Origin: Jatrophihabitans telluris
GTDB lineage: Bacteria; Actinomycetota; Actinomycetes; Mycobacteriales; Jatrophihabitantaceae
Direction: 5' to 3'
Length of the DNA: 64,000 nt
NCBI RefSeq assembly: GCF_023516435.1
Contig: NZ_CP097332.1
Span: 930,001 to 994,000, forward strand
The notes beneath the pieces were generated by a model. That model ran no database searches, had not been told where the DNA came from, and saw only the letters and a list, made by a program, of their open reading frames with translations. Each line of letters starts with the position of its first letter. Positions within the stretch are counted from its first letter, which is position 1. The position numbers and the translations under genes are program-made. This document shows positions 44,811 through 52,486 of this stretch, in pieces.

Positions 44811-44966
44811 TCAGAACCAGTGCCGGCGGCCGCCGATCTCGCGTCCGGCCATGCCGAGCGCGAGCAGGATCAGGCCGACGACCAGGACGATGATCCCGAT
44901 CGTCCACAGGATCGCGATCTTGGCGACGAAGCCGATGATGAGCAGGATCAAACCGAGCACGATCAT
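44811..44966 (-). CDS. DUF6131 small membrane protein
   Basis: 51 residues from ATG 44966, with an excellent GGAGGTG seven bases upstream. Two hydrophobic stretches (MIVLGLILLIIGFVAKIAIL and IGIIVLVVGLILLALGM) and a basic tail (AGREIGGRRHWF) match the DUF6131 family of small actinobacterial hydrophobic proteins. Function unknown; such genes are often linked to stress. It is divergent from the NarL-type regulator and followed by a perfect hairpin. Confidence 0.8.
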   Translation of the reverse strand: MIVLGLILLIIGFVAKIAILWTIGIIVLVVGLILLALGMAGREIGGRRHWF

Positions 44967-45032
44967 GACGTGCACCTCCAGATGTAGCGATGCCGCCGGA
45001 GGATCCGGCGCATCGACAACCTCCAGAAAACC

Positions 45033-45064
45033 ACCCCTAAGGCAGGTGCGCTACACCCCTAAGG
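45033..45064. promoter_or_regulatory. Direct repeat ACCCCTAAGG x2, 22-bp period
   Basis: Identical 10-mers at 45033-45042 and 45055-45064, spaced 22 bp start to start (two helical turns). They lie upstream of the response regulator start (45083) and between it and the divergent DUF6131 gene. The second copy overlaps the AAGGAGGG ribosome binding site. Spacing fits a tandem-dimer operator, perhaps for autoregulation by the NarL-type regulator. No experiment supports this. Confidence 0.55.
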
Positions 45065-45082
45065 AGGGTTATCGTCCACACC

Positions 45083-45751
45083 ATGACCCGCCCAGCAGCG
45101 CGACCGATCACTGTCGCGCTGGTGGACGATTACGACGTCGTGCTGCTGGGCGTCGCGCACATGTTCGAGCGCTACCGCGACCGCGTCGCGATAGTCGAGT
45201 TGGACACCAACGAACCCGTGGCCGACACGGTGGACATCGTCTTGTACGACTCCTTCGCGCAGCCGGAATCCGATCACGACGAGATCGCGGTTCTCGTTAA
45301 GAACCCGCACGCGCATCGCGTGGTCGTCTACACCTGGAACTTCCACCCGGATCTCATCGCCTCGGCCCGTCGTCAGGGAGCGCACGGTTACCTCTCCAAG
45401 ACCATGACCGCTCGCGACCTCGTGGCGGCCCTCGAGGCGGTGCACGCGGGGGAGACCGTCATCAGCGATCCGCCAGGTCGGCCGCGTAGCGCGCCCGGCC
45501 TGGACTGGCCCGGCCGCCGGGAAGGACTGACCGACCGTGAGGCCGAGATCCTGGCGCTGATCACCCAGGGCAAGAGCAACGCCGAGGTCGCCAACCTGAC
45601 CTACCTGAGCCCGAACACCATCAAGTCCTACATCCGCGTCATCTACCGCAAGATCGACGTTTCCAGCCGAACGCAGGCCGTCCTGTGGGGGGTCAAACAC
45701 GGGTTCACGCCGGATCATCAGCGGATCGAGATGTGGCGTGATCCGCGATGA
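45083..45751 (+). CDS. NarL/LuxR-type response regulator
   Basis: 222 residues. The N-terminal receiver-like domain has VALVDDYDVVLLGVAHMF and a lysine-containing GYLSKTM. The phosphoacceptor site reads DIVLYDSFAQ, with Asp near residue 60 as in standard receivers but followed by an atypical loop. The C-terminal LuxR helix-turn-helix is clear: LTDREAEILALITQGKSNAEVANLTYLSPNTIKSYIRVIYRKI. No cognate sensor kinase gene is adjacent, so it is an orphan. Its 3' end overlaps the convergent methyltransferase gene by 47 bp. Confidence 0.92.
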   Translation: MTRPAARPITVALVDDYDVVLLGVAHMFERYRDRVAIVELDTNEPVADTVDIVLYDSFAQPESDHDEIAVLVKNPHAHRVVVYTWNFHPDLIASARRQGAHGYLSKTMTARDLVAALEAVHAGETVISDPPGRPRSAPGLDWPGRREGLTDREAEILALITQGKSNAEVANLTYLSPNTIKSYIRVIYRKIDVSSRTQAVLWGVKHGFTPDHQRIEMWRDPR

Positions 45752-46622
45752 ACCGGCGCCGCCCCCAGGCTCCGAAGTAGGCGAAGCCGCAGCCGAGGAA
45801 GTCTCGGTCGGTCGGTCGGGCCGTGAGCGCGGCCGCTTCCTCGCGGGTGAGGACGCCGGTGGCGACGGACGGGGCGGCCAGGGCGGACATGCTCAGCCGG
45901 TAGAACTCGGCCAGCGCTGAACCCGGCGTCACGACATCGAGTTCAGCGTCGGCGCCGACCTCCGCGAGTTCCAGATTGTGGATCTGCCGCAGCAGCGCGC
46001 GGCCCTGCGAGAGCGAGCCGTGCGGGAAGGCCTCGTGCCAGGCACGGGGATGTCCCGCCCAGACCGGGTCATAGTCGGCCTGCCACATGCCGAAATCCGG
46101 CTCCTCGACCAGCAGCCAGCCACCGGGAGCGAGCCAGGACACGACTCGACGCAGGATCTTCATCCGGTGCTCCAGGTGCATCAGGACCGCTCGCAGATGA
46201 ATGAAGTCGAACGATCCCGCCGGCATCGGATCGACCCGCACGTCGTGTTGGCGGACGGTGAGATTCGCAGCCGAGAGTCTGGTGAGGAATTCCGGCTGGA
46301 TGTCCGTCGCAGTGACCTCGCCTTCGGGGCCGACCAGGCCGCACAGCCAGAGCGCGATCGACCCGCGGCCGGCGCCGATCTCCAGACATCGGGCACCGCG
46401 GCTCAACTGGAGCCGTTCGATGCGCCTGATCGTCAACGGATCCAGTCGCGCTTGGAACAGCTCGAGGCGCCGGGCCTCGTCGGCCGCCGAATGCGAGAAG
46501 GCGTATTCCGGCTCTGGGTCCGGCCCTGGGTCCGGATCTGGGTGCGGCCCTGGGTCCGGCTCTGGGTCCGGCTCTGGGTCCGGCCCTGGGTCAGGCCCTG
46601 GGTCAGGCACTGGTTGGCTCAT
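45705..46622 (-). CDS. SAM-dependent methyltransferase with Pro-Asp repeat N-terminus
   Basis: 305 residues from ATG 46622 (MSQPVPDPG). The first 38 residues are repeats of PDPG/PDPE, disordered and acidic. The Rossmann-fold class I methyltransferase domain follows: motif I CLEIGAGRGSIALWL, motif II VTATDIQPEFL and FDFIHLRAVLMHLEH. The C-terminal part has GSALAEFYRLSMSALA. Substrate unknown. It overlaps the response regulator 3' end by 47 bp, so the two genes are convergent and share sequence. Confidence 0.9.
   Translation of the reverse strand: MSQPVPDPGPDPGPDPEPDPEPDPGPHPDPDPGPDPEPEYAFSHSAADEARRLELFQARLDPLTIRRIERLQLSRGARCLEIGAGRGSIALWLCGLVGPEGEVTATDIQPEFLTRLSAANLTVRQHDVRVDPMPAGSFDFIHLRAVLMHLEHRMKILRRVVSWLAPGGWLLVEEPDFGMWQADYDPVWAGHPRAWHEAFPHGSLSQGRALLRQIHNLELAEVGADAELDVVTPGSALAEFYRLSMSALAAPSVATGVLTREEAAALTARPTDRDFLGCGFAYFGAWGRRRFIADHATSRSADDPA
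46507..46612 (-). repeat. 12-bp coding repeats for Pro-Asp-Pro-Gly/Glu
   Basis: About nine imperfect copies of gctctgggtccg-type units encode the (PDP[GE])n start of the methyltransferase. All copies stay in frame on the minus strand. Such perfect hexamer periodicity suggests slippage-prone length variation. Confidence 0.85.
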
Positions 46623-46683
46623 GCGTGCAGTGTGTTCCCGGCACGGCAGGAACGGCAATGCGGTGCGATCAGCCCTCGCCGGC

Positions 46684-47757
46684 TCAGGGACGAACCTCGA
46701 TGACCCGATTCACCGGCGTCTCGACGGCCCGGCGGAACCGCGTGAATCCGCCCTGCTCGGCGATGGATCGCAGTTGCTCGTCGGTCGCCTGGGCTCCGAG
46801 CGCCCACCCTCCGGACTGTGATCGGGCCGACGGCGTGCACACCAGGGTCGAGGCGGAGTAGAACAACCGACCCATCGGGTGCAGGTTCGCAGCGACCGAG
46901 TCGCCGGCCATCGGTTCGACCAGCAGCCAGGTGCCGTCGTCGGCGAGGGTGGACCGGATGTGGCGTGCGGCGCCGACCGGATCGCCCATGTCGTGCAACG
47001 CGTCGAAGATGCAGACCAGGTCATATCCATCGCCTGGATAATCCTGCGCCGAGGCCACCTCGAAACGCACGCGATCACTCACGCCGGCGTGCTCAGCCGC
47101 GGCACAGGCCGCCTCGATCGAAGGCTCGTGATTGTCGAAGCCCACGATCGTGGCGTTGGGGAAGGCCTGGGCGAGCAGGATGGTCGATGCTCCGAAGCCA
47201 CAGCCGACGTCGGCTACGACCGCGCCCTCGGTCAGCTTCGCCTGTACGCCGTCCAGCGCAGGGATCCAGCTCGTCACGAGGTTCGCGGCGTAGCCCGGAC
47301 GGAAGAATCGCTCGACCCCGGCATAGAGGTCGTGATGGTGCTCCCCCCACCCGAACCCGGCACCGCTACGGATCGTTTCCGCCAGGCGTTCTTCGTCCTT
47401 GAACAGGGCTCCGGCCAGGAGCATGCCCGCGGCGAGGAACGTCGGCGAGCTCTCGTCGGCCAGGCAAGCGCGCTGCGCGGCACTGAGGCTGTACCGGCCC
47501 GTTGCCGGGTCGTATTCGCAGTACCCCGAAGCCGCCTGGGCGTTGAGCCATTCGCGTGTGTAGCGCTCATCGCATCCGGCCTCGGCGGCGATCTCGCGCT
47601 CGGAGGCCGGACCGGCCTGGGCGATCGCGCGATACAGCCCGAGCCGGTCCCCGATCGCCACGGTCACGGCGTGGTGTGCTGCCGCCAGGTCGGTGATGAA
47701 TCTCTGGACGAAATCGCCCACGGCAGCTTCGTCGAGCTGCTCGGTTGTCGTGGTCAT
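46684..47757 (-). CDS. SAM-dependent methyltransferase with winged-helix N-terminus
   Basis: 357 residues from ATG 47757. The N-terminal part (FVQRFITDLAAAHHAVTVAIGDRLGLYRAIAQ, SEREIAAEAGCDERYTREWL) is the dimerisation and winged-helix region of O-methyltransferase-like Rv2258c-type proteins. The Rossmann part has VVADVGCGFGASTILLA, FDNHEPSIEAA and YDLVCIFDALHDMGDP. Relatives methylate or bind small molecules; substrate unknown. It is the second gene of a pair with the 61-residue protein 11 bp upstream. Confidence 0.93.
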   Translation of the reverse strand: MTTTTEQLDEAAVGDFVQRFITDLAAAHHAVTVAIGDRLGLYRAIAQAGPASEREIAAEAGCDERYTREWLNAQAASGYCEYDPATGRYSLSAAQRACLADESSPTFLAAGMLLAGALFKDEERLAETIRSGAGFGWGEHHHDLYAGVERFFRPGYAANLVTSWIPALDGVQAKLTEGAVVADVGCGFGASTILLAQAFPNATIVGFDNHEPSIEAACAAAEHAGVSDRVRFEVASAQDYPGDGYDLVCIFDALHDMGDPVGAARHIRSTLADDGTWLLVEPMAGDSVAANLHPMGRLFYSASTLVCTPSARSQSGGWALGAQATDEQLRSIAEQGGFTRFRRAVETPVNRVIEVRP

Positions 47758-47768
47758 GTCGCTGTCCT

Positions 47769-47954
47769 TCAGGCTCGGGCGGGTTGGATCACCGACCGCA
47801 CGGCGGTGCGGATGACGCGACGGCCGGCGCCGGCGACCCGCCGACTGCGCTGCGCCCGGCGCGCCTCGGTGGCCAGGTGCTGTTGCCGGGCCGCGTCGAG
47901 CAGATCGCGCTGGCGTGCGGCGGCCAGTTCGCTGTGCATGAGGGTGGTGAACAT
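47769..47954 (-). CDS. Small basic helical protein upstream of methyltransferase
   Basis: 61 residues from ATG 47954, preceded by AGGAGAC at the right spacing. MFTTLMHSELAAARQRDLLDAARQQHLATEARRAQRSRR is a strongly helical, basic sequence. Similar short proteins beginning MFTTLM are scattered in actinobacteria without known function. The stop is 11 bp from the methyltransferase ATG, so the pair is cotranscribed. It is divergent from the LuxR/AAA regulator. Confidence 0.72.
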   Translation of the reverse strand: MFTTLMHSELAAARQRDLLDAARQQHLATEARRAQRSRRVAGAGRRVIRTAVRSVIQPARA

Positions 47955-48105
47955 CGGTGTCTCCTTTGCTGGTTGTCGCTGTCCTCACAGGCTCGCCGCC
48001 GCCGTGGCCGCTGCCATCCGTGCCGACCACCGGTCCACCACGCAGTCACCACCGACTTCTGCCCGCAGAGCAGCCATCGCCGGGCTGAAGCGGCAAGATG
48101 AGCGG

Positions 48106-50901
48106 GTGACGCACAGTGCGCTGAGGGTGTCCGAGCGCGAGGCCGAGGTCTTGTCCGCCCTCGGCCAGCACTTGTCGAACGCCCAGATCGCCTCGCTTCT
48201 GCATCTGTCCGTGCGCACCGTCGAGACGCATGTGTCGTCTCTGCTGCGCAAACTCGGCGCGGCCGATCGTCGCGAGCTCGCGGAGTTGGCACCGAGCCTG
48301 GCCTCGGTCGACCCGCCGAGTTCGACGGCGGGGTCTCGGGGCGTCCCCGCCACCTGGACGCCGTTCATCGGCCGTGAGCGCGAGCAGAAGGAGCTGATCC
48401 AGGCACTGGACACCTCGCGGGTCGTGACCCTGCTCGGCCCGGGCGGGGTCGGCAAGACGCGGCTGGCCGGCGAGGTGGCACGGACGCTGGCCTCGCGCCT
48501 GCCGTTGGGGGCCACGTTCGTCGAGCTGGTCAGTAGTCGGCCGGGATTCTTCGTGCAGACGGTGGCCTCCGCGCTCGACGTGAGGGAACGGCCCGGACAG
48601 GCGCTGCGCGATGCGATCCTGGCCCGGTTGCGGCCTGGCCGGGCCTTGCTGGTCCTGGACAACTGCGAGCATCTTGTGGACGACACGGCCGAATTCCTCA
48701 CCGCCCTGCTCGGACAGGCCACCGATCTGCGGGTTCTCACCACGAGCCGGGCCCGGATCGGCGTGCCGGGTGAGCGGGTAGTGCCGCTGTCGGGTCTGTC
48801 GCTGGTCGCACGCTCAACCGGCGGGGCGGCCGACTCCGAGGCCGTGACCCTCTTCTTCGACCGAGCTCGGATGCTCGATGCGCAGTTCGACGCCGACCCG
48901 GCCGCGGTCGGCGAACTCTGCGCCCAGCTCGATGGCATGCCGCTGGCCATCGAGCTCGCCACGGCCCGCAGCGCGACCCTCGGGATCGCCGGCTTGCGCG
49001 CCGGGCTCACCGATCGGTTGCGGTTGCTCAGCGGCGGCCAGAGCGGCGACGAACGACACCGATCCCTGCGGGCGGTACTCGACTGGAGTCACGAACTGCT
49101 CGACGGCGAGGAGCAAGCCGCACTCAGACGCTTGGGTCGCTTCGCCGGTCCGTTCGACCTAGAAGCCGCCGCCGCGGTAACGGCCCTGCCTCCGGCGGTC
49201 GTCGTCGATCTCGTCGGCCGCCTGTCGGACAAGAGTCTGCTGGTGCATCGCCAGGGCAGCGAGCGGTGGTCGCTGCTGGAGACCGTGCGCGCCTACGCCT
49301 GGGACAAGCTGGGCGATGCCGGCGAACGGGATCAGGTGACCGACCGCTACGTTCGCTGGGCCAAGGACGTCAGCGCCGAGATCGAGAGTCGGTTGGTGCG
49401 CGGCCAGGCGTGGCAGGCCGATTTCGACGCCGTCTCGGGTGATCTGCGCGCAGCGCTCGCCCTGGCCGACGGAGAACTCGCGGCGGCCGTCGCCCGTTGC
49501 TTGGGGCACCTCACGTTCGCACGCCGCTTCCTGGTGGAGGCGCGCACGCACTACCTCCGGGCCGCCGAGCTGGCGACCGATGAGGCCCAGGCCGTCCAGG
49601 ACCTCTGGTCCGCGGCCGGGGTCGCTCAGGTCGAGAGCAAGGGACAGCTGCGTTACGAGTACGCCGTCGCCGCTGCGCAACGAGCCGCCGCGGCCGGGGA
49701 CCACGGCACCCAGGCCGCGGTGCTCGCCGAGGCGGTCTCGGTCGCCACGCGGTTTCCGGCGATCTTCGAGCGCGACATCGAGTTGACGGAACTGCAGCGC
49801 ATGCTGCGGCTCGCCCACGATGTCGCGCCGCCGGACGACCCGGTTGCCGAGGCCCAGCTGATGGCCGCCGACGCCTGGACCGAGACGAGGCTGGTCGAGG
49901 TCCCGGACGTAGTGACGTTCCAGGCGGCCTTCGACGCGGCCGAACGAGCCGGTGACGCGCTGCTCATCAGCGCCGCCCTCGACGCGCTCGGCGCCGCCCA
50001 GGTGATGGGCGGACATTTCGCCAAGACACACGAACTCGGCGCGCGACGACTGAGCCTTCTGGCCCGGCTACCGGCGCACCAGCCGCGCGCGGGGTCAGAG
50101 ATCCACGACATCGTGCACATGAGTGTGGAAAACGCCGTCAGCGCCGGGGCGATCTCGTTCGCGCTGGAGACCGCGCGGCGCTTCGCCGACGACGAACTCG
50201 TCGCCGCCGCCCCACAGATGGTCGAGAGCAAACCGATCGTTCCGCTCGTACTGCTCGGCCGTTTCGACGAGGCGACCATGCGCGGGGAACGGACTCGTGA
50301 GGCGTGGGAGAGCGCCGGTCGTCCGGCCGCGCGTTGGATGGCCCCGAGCATGTACTCGCTGGTGCTCTGCCGTGCCCTGCGCGGCGAGGATGCCGCTGCC
50401 TCGGAGTGGCGCAGCTTTGCCGGGGTGGAGCTGGCCGGTGCCCAGACCCGCAACGTCCACTTCCAGGTCGGCGGCATGGCTAGCTTCGTCGAGGCCAGAC
50501 TTGCCTTGCATTTCAGCCGTTTCGACGATGCGAGCAGCTTGCTCGCCGGCCTGCCCACCGCCAAGGACGCCTGGTGGCACGCTCGGCACTGGTACTTCGA
50601 CGCCTACCCGTGGGCGGTCACCGCCGAACTCGCGGTGGCCGTCGCCCACCCCGACGCGTCGGCGTGCCTGGTGGCCCTCGAACCTGCGGCGCGGGAAAAC
50701 CCTTGGGCCGCTGCGTATCTGGCCCGAGCCCGAGCGCGACTCAGCGGTGACCCGGCCGATTTTCTCGCGGCTCTGACCGCGTGGGAGGCGCTCGACGCAC
50801 GGTACGAGCGCGCGTGCACGCTCGCGATGATTCCGTCCCGGTTCGATGAAGCGTGTGCCGACCTCGACTCACTCGGTGTCTCGCTGCCGGTACAGCGCTG
50901 A
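48106..50901 (+). CDS. LuxR-type helix-turn-helix / AAA (NB-ARC) / TPR-like regulator
   Basis: 931 residues from GTG 48106. The LuxR helix-turn-helix is N-terminal: VSEREAEVLSALGQHLSNAQIASLLHLSVRTVETHVSSLLRKLGA. The ATPase follows at about 85-350 (FIGREREQKEL, P-loop LLGPGGVGKTRLAGE, Walker B LLVLDNCEHL, then LPLAIELATAR). The C-terminal about 550 residues are helical repeats. The canonical LAL regulators carry the HTH at the C-terminus, so the order is inverted here. It probably senses an inducer through the repeats and uses ATP to oligomerise. Divergent from the small protein/methyltransferase operon, which may be its target. Confidence 0.9.
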   Translation: MTHSALRVSEREAEVLSALGQHLSNAQIASLLHLSVRTVETHVSSLLRKLGAADRRELAELAPSLASVDPPSSTAGSRGVPATWTPFIGREREQKELIQALDTSRVVTLLGPGGVGKTRLAGEVARTLASRLPLGATFVELVSSRPGFFVQTVASALDVRERPGQALRDAILARLRPGRALLVLDNCEHLVDDTAEFLTALLGQATDLRVLTTSRARIGVPGERVVPLSGLSLVARSTGGAADSEAVTLFFDRARMLDAQFDADPAAVGELCAQLDGMPLAIELATARSATLGIAGLRAGLTDRLRLLSGGQSGDERHRSLRAVLDWSHELLDGEEQAALRRLGRFAGPFDLEAAAAVTALPPAVVVDLVGRLSDKSLLVHRQGSERWSLLETVRAYAWDKLGDAGERDQVTDRYVRWAKDVSAEIESRLVRGQAWQADFDAVSGDLRAALALADGELAAAVARCLGHLTFARRFLVEARTHYLRAAELATDEAQAVQDLWSAAGVAQVESKGQLRYEYAVAAAQRAAAAGDHGTQAAVLAEAVSVATRFPAIFERDIELTELQRMLRLAHDVAPPDDPVAEAQLMAADAWTETRLVEVPDVVTFQAAFDAAERAGDALLISAALDALGAAQVMGGHFAKTHELGARRLSLLARLPAHQPRAGSEIHDIVHMSVENAVSAGAISFALETARRFADDELVAAAPQMVESKPIVPLVLLGRFDEATMRGERTREAWESAGRPAARWMAPSMYSLVLCRALRGEDAAASEWRSFAGVELAGAQTRNVHFQVGGMASFVEARLALHFSRFDDASSLLAGLPTAKDAWWHARHWYFDAYPWAVTAELAVAVAHPDASACLVALEPAARENPWAAAYLARARARLSGDPADFLAALTAWEALDARYERACTLAMIPSRFDEACADLDSLGVSLPVQR

Positions 50902-50946
50902 GCAGACGCAGCGATATCGCTGCCGCGCGCTGGTGAAACGCCCTCC

Positions 50947-51372
50947 TCAAGCAGGGGAATCCGCGTCGTGGCCGGTCGGCGGGCTCGCGCGGTAGTCCGA
51001 CTCAGACACCTCATGCAGCCAGATCGTGGGACCGCCCGCGGTGACAGCCAGATGAGCGAAGGCCGACGTCGGGCTCGCTCCGTGCCAGTGGGGCACGCCG
51101 GGCTCGACGTGCCACCAATCACCCGCCCGCAGCTCGGCCGGTACCTGCAAGCCCTCCCAGGACACAAGGCCGTTGCCGTACACGCCGACGATCGCCTGTT
51201 CGCGCTCGTGCATATGCCAGAACGAGCGGGCCCCCGGTTCGTAGAGGAACTTCGAGCCGGCCAGGTGGTCCAGATCCGGCGGCTGCAGGTAGTCCGTTCG
51301 CCACACTCGCCCGGTGAAGTTCGCCGGACTGGCCATGATCGTGGACATGCCACTGCCGTGGATGATCCGCAT
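50947..51372 (-). CDS. Cupin domain protein
   Basis: 141 residues from ATG 51372. Cupin motif 1 is visible as FEPGARSFWHMHEREQAIVG-like sequence (W-H-x-H at about 52-55) and motif 2 as GDWWHVEPGVPHWHGA. The sequence VWRTDYLQPPD and SFWHMHEREQ place it with carboxymuconolactone-decarboxylase-associated small cupins. The His residues for metal binding are intact. Such proteins may be quercetinase-like dioxygenases or sensors. Substrate unknown. Divergent from the SRPBCC-MarR pair. Confidence 0.85.
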   Translation of the reverse strand: MRIIHGSGMSTIMASPANFTGRVWRTDYLQPPDLDHLAGSKFLYEPGARSFWHMHEREQAIVGVYGNGLVSWEGLQVPAELRAGDWWHVEPGVPHWHGASPTSAFAHLAVTAGGPTIWLHEVSESDYRASPPTGHDADSPA

Positions 51373-51445
51373 TCGGCAAGCGTACGACGTCCAGGGCGCG
51401 TCACCGCACGGTGATGAGCAGGTCGGAGGGGTCTTGCGTTCAAGA

Positions 51446-51463
51446 TAGTATGCGCGCATACTA
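51446..51463. promoter_or_regulatory. Perfect 18-bp palindrome, probable MarR operator
   Basis: TAGTATGCGCGCATACTA is a perfect inverted repeat. It lies 5 bp upstream of the SRPBCC start codon (51469) and 73 bp from the divergent cupin gene. A MarR repressor is encoded as the second gene of the same operon. Size and symmetry match MarR-family operators, so autorepression of the operon (and possibly control of the cupin gene) is likely. Confidence 0.75.
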
Positions 51464-51468
51464 AAGAC

Positions 51469-51918
51469 ATGACGACCATCGCGACCGCCCACCTGACTTC
51501 TGCGGCTGCCCCCGCTGCCTTCTTCGCGCGCTGGGCCGACATGGCCACCTGGCCGGAATGGAACGCCGACACCGAATGGGTTGTTCTCGACGGGCCGTTC
51601 ACCCAAGGCGCCACCGGCACGCTCAAACCCAGAGGCGGACCCAAGGTGGCGTTCACCGTCGAGCTACTCGATGAGCACGCCTTCGTCGACGTCTCCCGGC
51701 TGGTCGGGGCGCGGTTGACGTTCGATCACCGAATCGCGCCGCGAGCCGGTGGGGGCAGTGATCTCAGTGTGTCGGTCGCCCTGACCGGCCCACTGCGGCC
51801 GCTGTGGATGGCCATACTCGGCAAGGGGATTCGCGATTCGCTGCAGCGTGACCTCGATGCCCTGGGCCGAGCGGCGGAGTCGAACGCGCCGATGCGCCCC
51901 GAGCAGAATCGGCACTGA
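51469..51918 (+). CDS. SRPBCC family protein (polyketide cyclase/START-like)
   Basis: 149 residues. HLTSAAAPAAFFARWADMATWPEWNADTEW and the later beta strands (LKPRGGPKVAFTVELLDEHAFVDVSRL) are typical of the START/SRPBCC fold with a ligand cavity. Such proteins bind hydrophobic ligands or act as cyclases; no catalytic residue identifies a reaction. It is cotranscribed with the MarR gene (gap 5 bp) and preceded by the 18-bp palindrome. It is likely part of a small ligand-responsive switch. Confidence 0.88.
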   Translation: MTTIATAHLTSAAAPAAFFARWADMATWPEWNADTEWVVLDGPFTQGATGTLKPRGGPKVAFTVELLDEHAFVDVSRLVGARLTFDHRIAPRAGGGSDLSVSVALTGPLRPLWMAILGKGIRDSLQRDLDALGRAAESNAPMRPEQNRH

Positions 51919-51923
51919 CGCCG

Positions 51924-52424
51924 GTGGCTCGACGACCTCGACCGGCCGGCCTGGACACCGAACATGCCAGTGCCGAGCAGAGCACCGGCCTGCTGTTGTG
52001 GCAGGTCACCAATCGCTGGCAGGCCGAACAGCGCGCGGCTCTCAAGCCCTTCGACCTCACGCACGTCCAGTTCGTCCTGCTCGCGTCGTTGACCTACCTC
52101 GAGGCGAGGGCGGGCGGATCACCGAATCGGCCGGTCAGCCAGCGGCGATTGGCCGACCATGCGGCGACCGATCCGATGATGACCTCGCAGGTCTTGCGAG
52201 CCCTCGAGGTCCGCGGTCTCGTCGAGCGAGCAGAACACCCGGACGACAAGCGTGCCCGCGCGGTGCGAGCCACTACCGCCGGTGCGAGCCTGGCCAATCG
52301 CGCGGTTCGCGAGGTGGAAGCGTGTGACCGGCGCTTCTTCGCGCCGCTCGGGCCTGCGGTGACCGGCTTCACCGGGGCGCTTCGCACTCTGCGCCAGGGT
52401 GCCCCGGACGCTGGCAAGACCTGA
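51924..52424 (+). CDS. MarR family transcriptional regulator
   Basis: 166 residues from GTG 51924. The winged helix-turn-helix is clear: VSQRRLADHAATDPMMTSQVLRALEVRGLVERAEHPDDKRARAVRATTAG. The N-terminal dimerisation helices include LLLWQVTNRWQAEQRAALKPFDLTHVQFVLLASL. It probably represses its own operon via the upstream 18-bp palindrome and is released by a small ligand, perhaps one held by the SRPBCC partner. Confidence 0.92.
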   Translation: MARRPRPAGLDTEHASAEQSTGLLLWQVTNRWQAEQRAALKPFDLTHVQFVLLASLTYLEARAGGSPNRPVSQRRLADHAATDPMMTSQVLRALEVRGLVERAEHPDDKRARAVRATTAGASLANRAVREVEACDRRFFAPLGPAVTGFTGALRTLRQGAPDAGKT

Positions 52425-52486
52425 GCGTCACCGAACGGGCACAAGTCCGGTCGTCATAGCCAGCCGTCCCCGGAGTCTTATCGGCA

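Noticed and set aside
46879-48105. Upstream in-frame extension of the LuxR/AAA gene of about 400 codons
   Set aside because: It is antisense to the methyltransferase and the 61-residue gene and lacks protein character; GTG 48106 precedes the helix-turn-helix at the expected distance.
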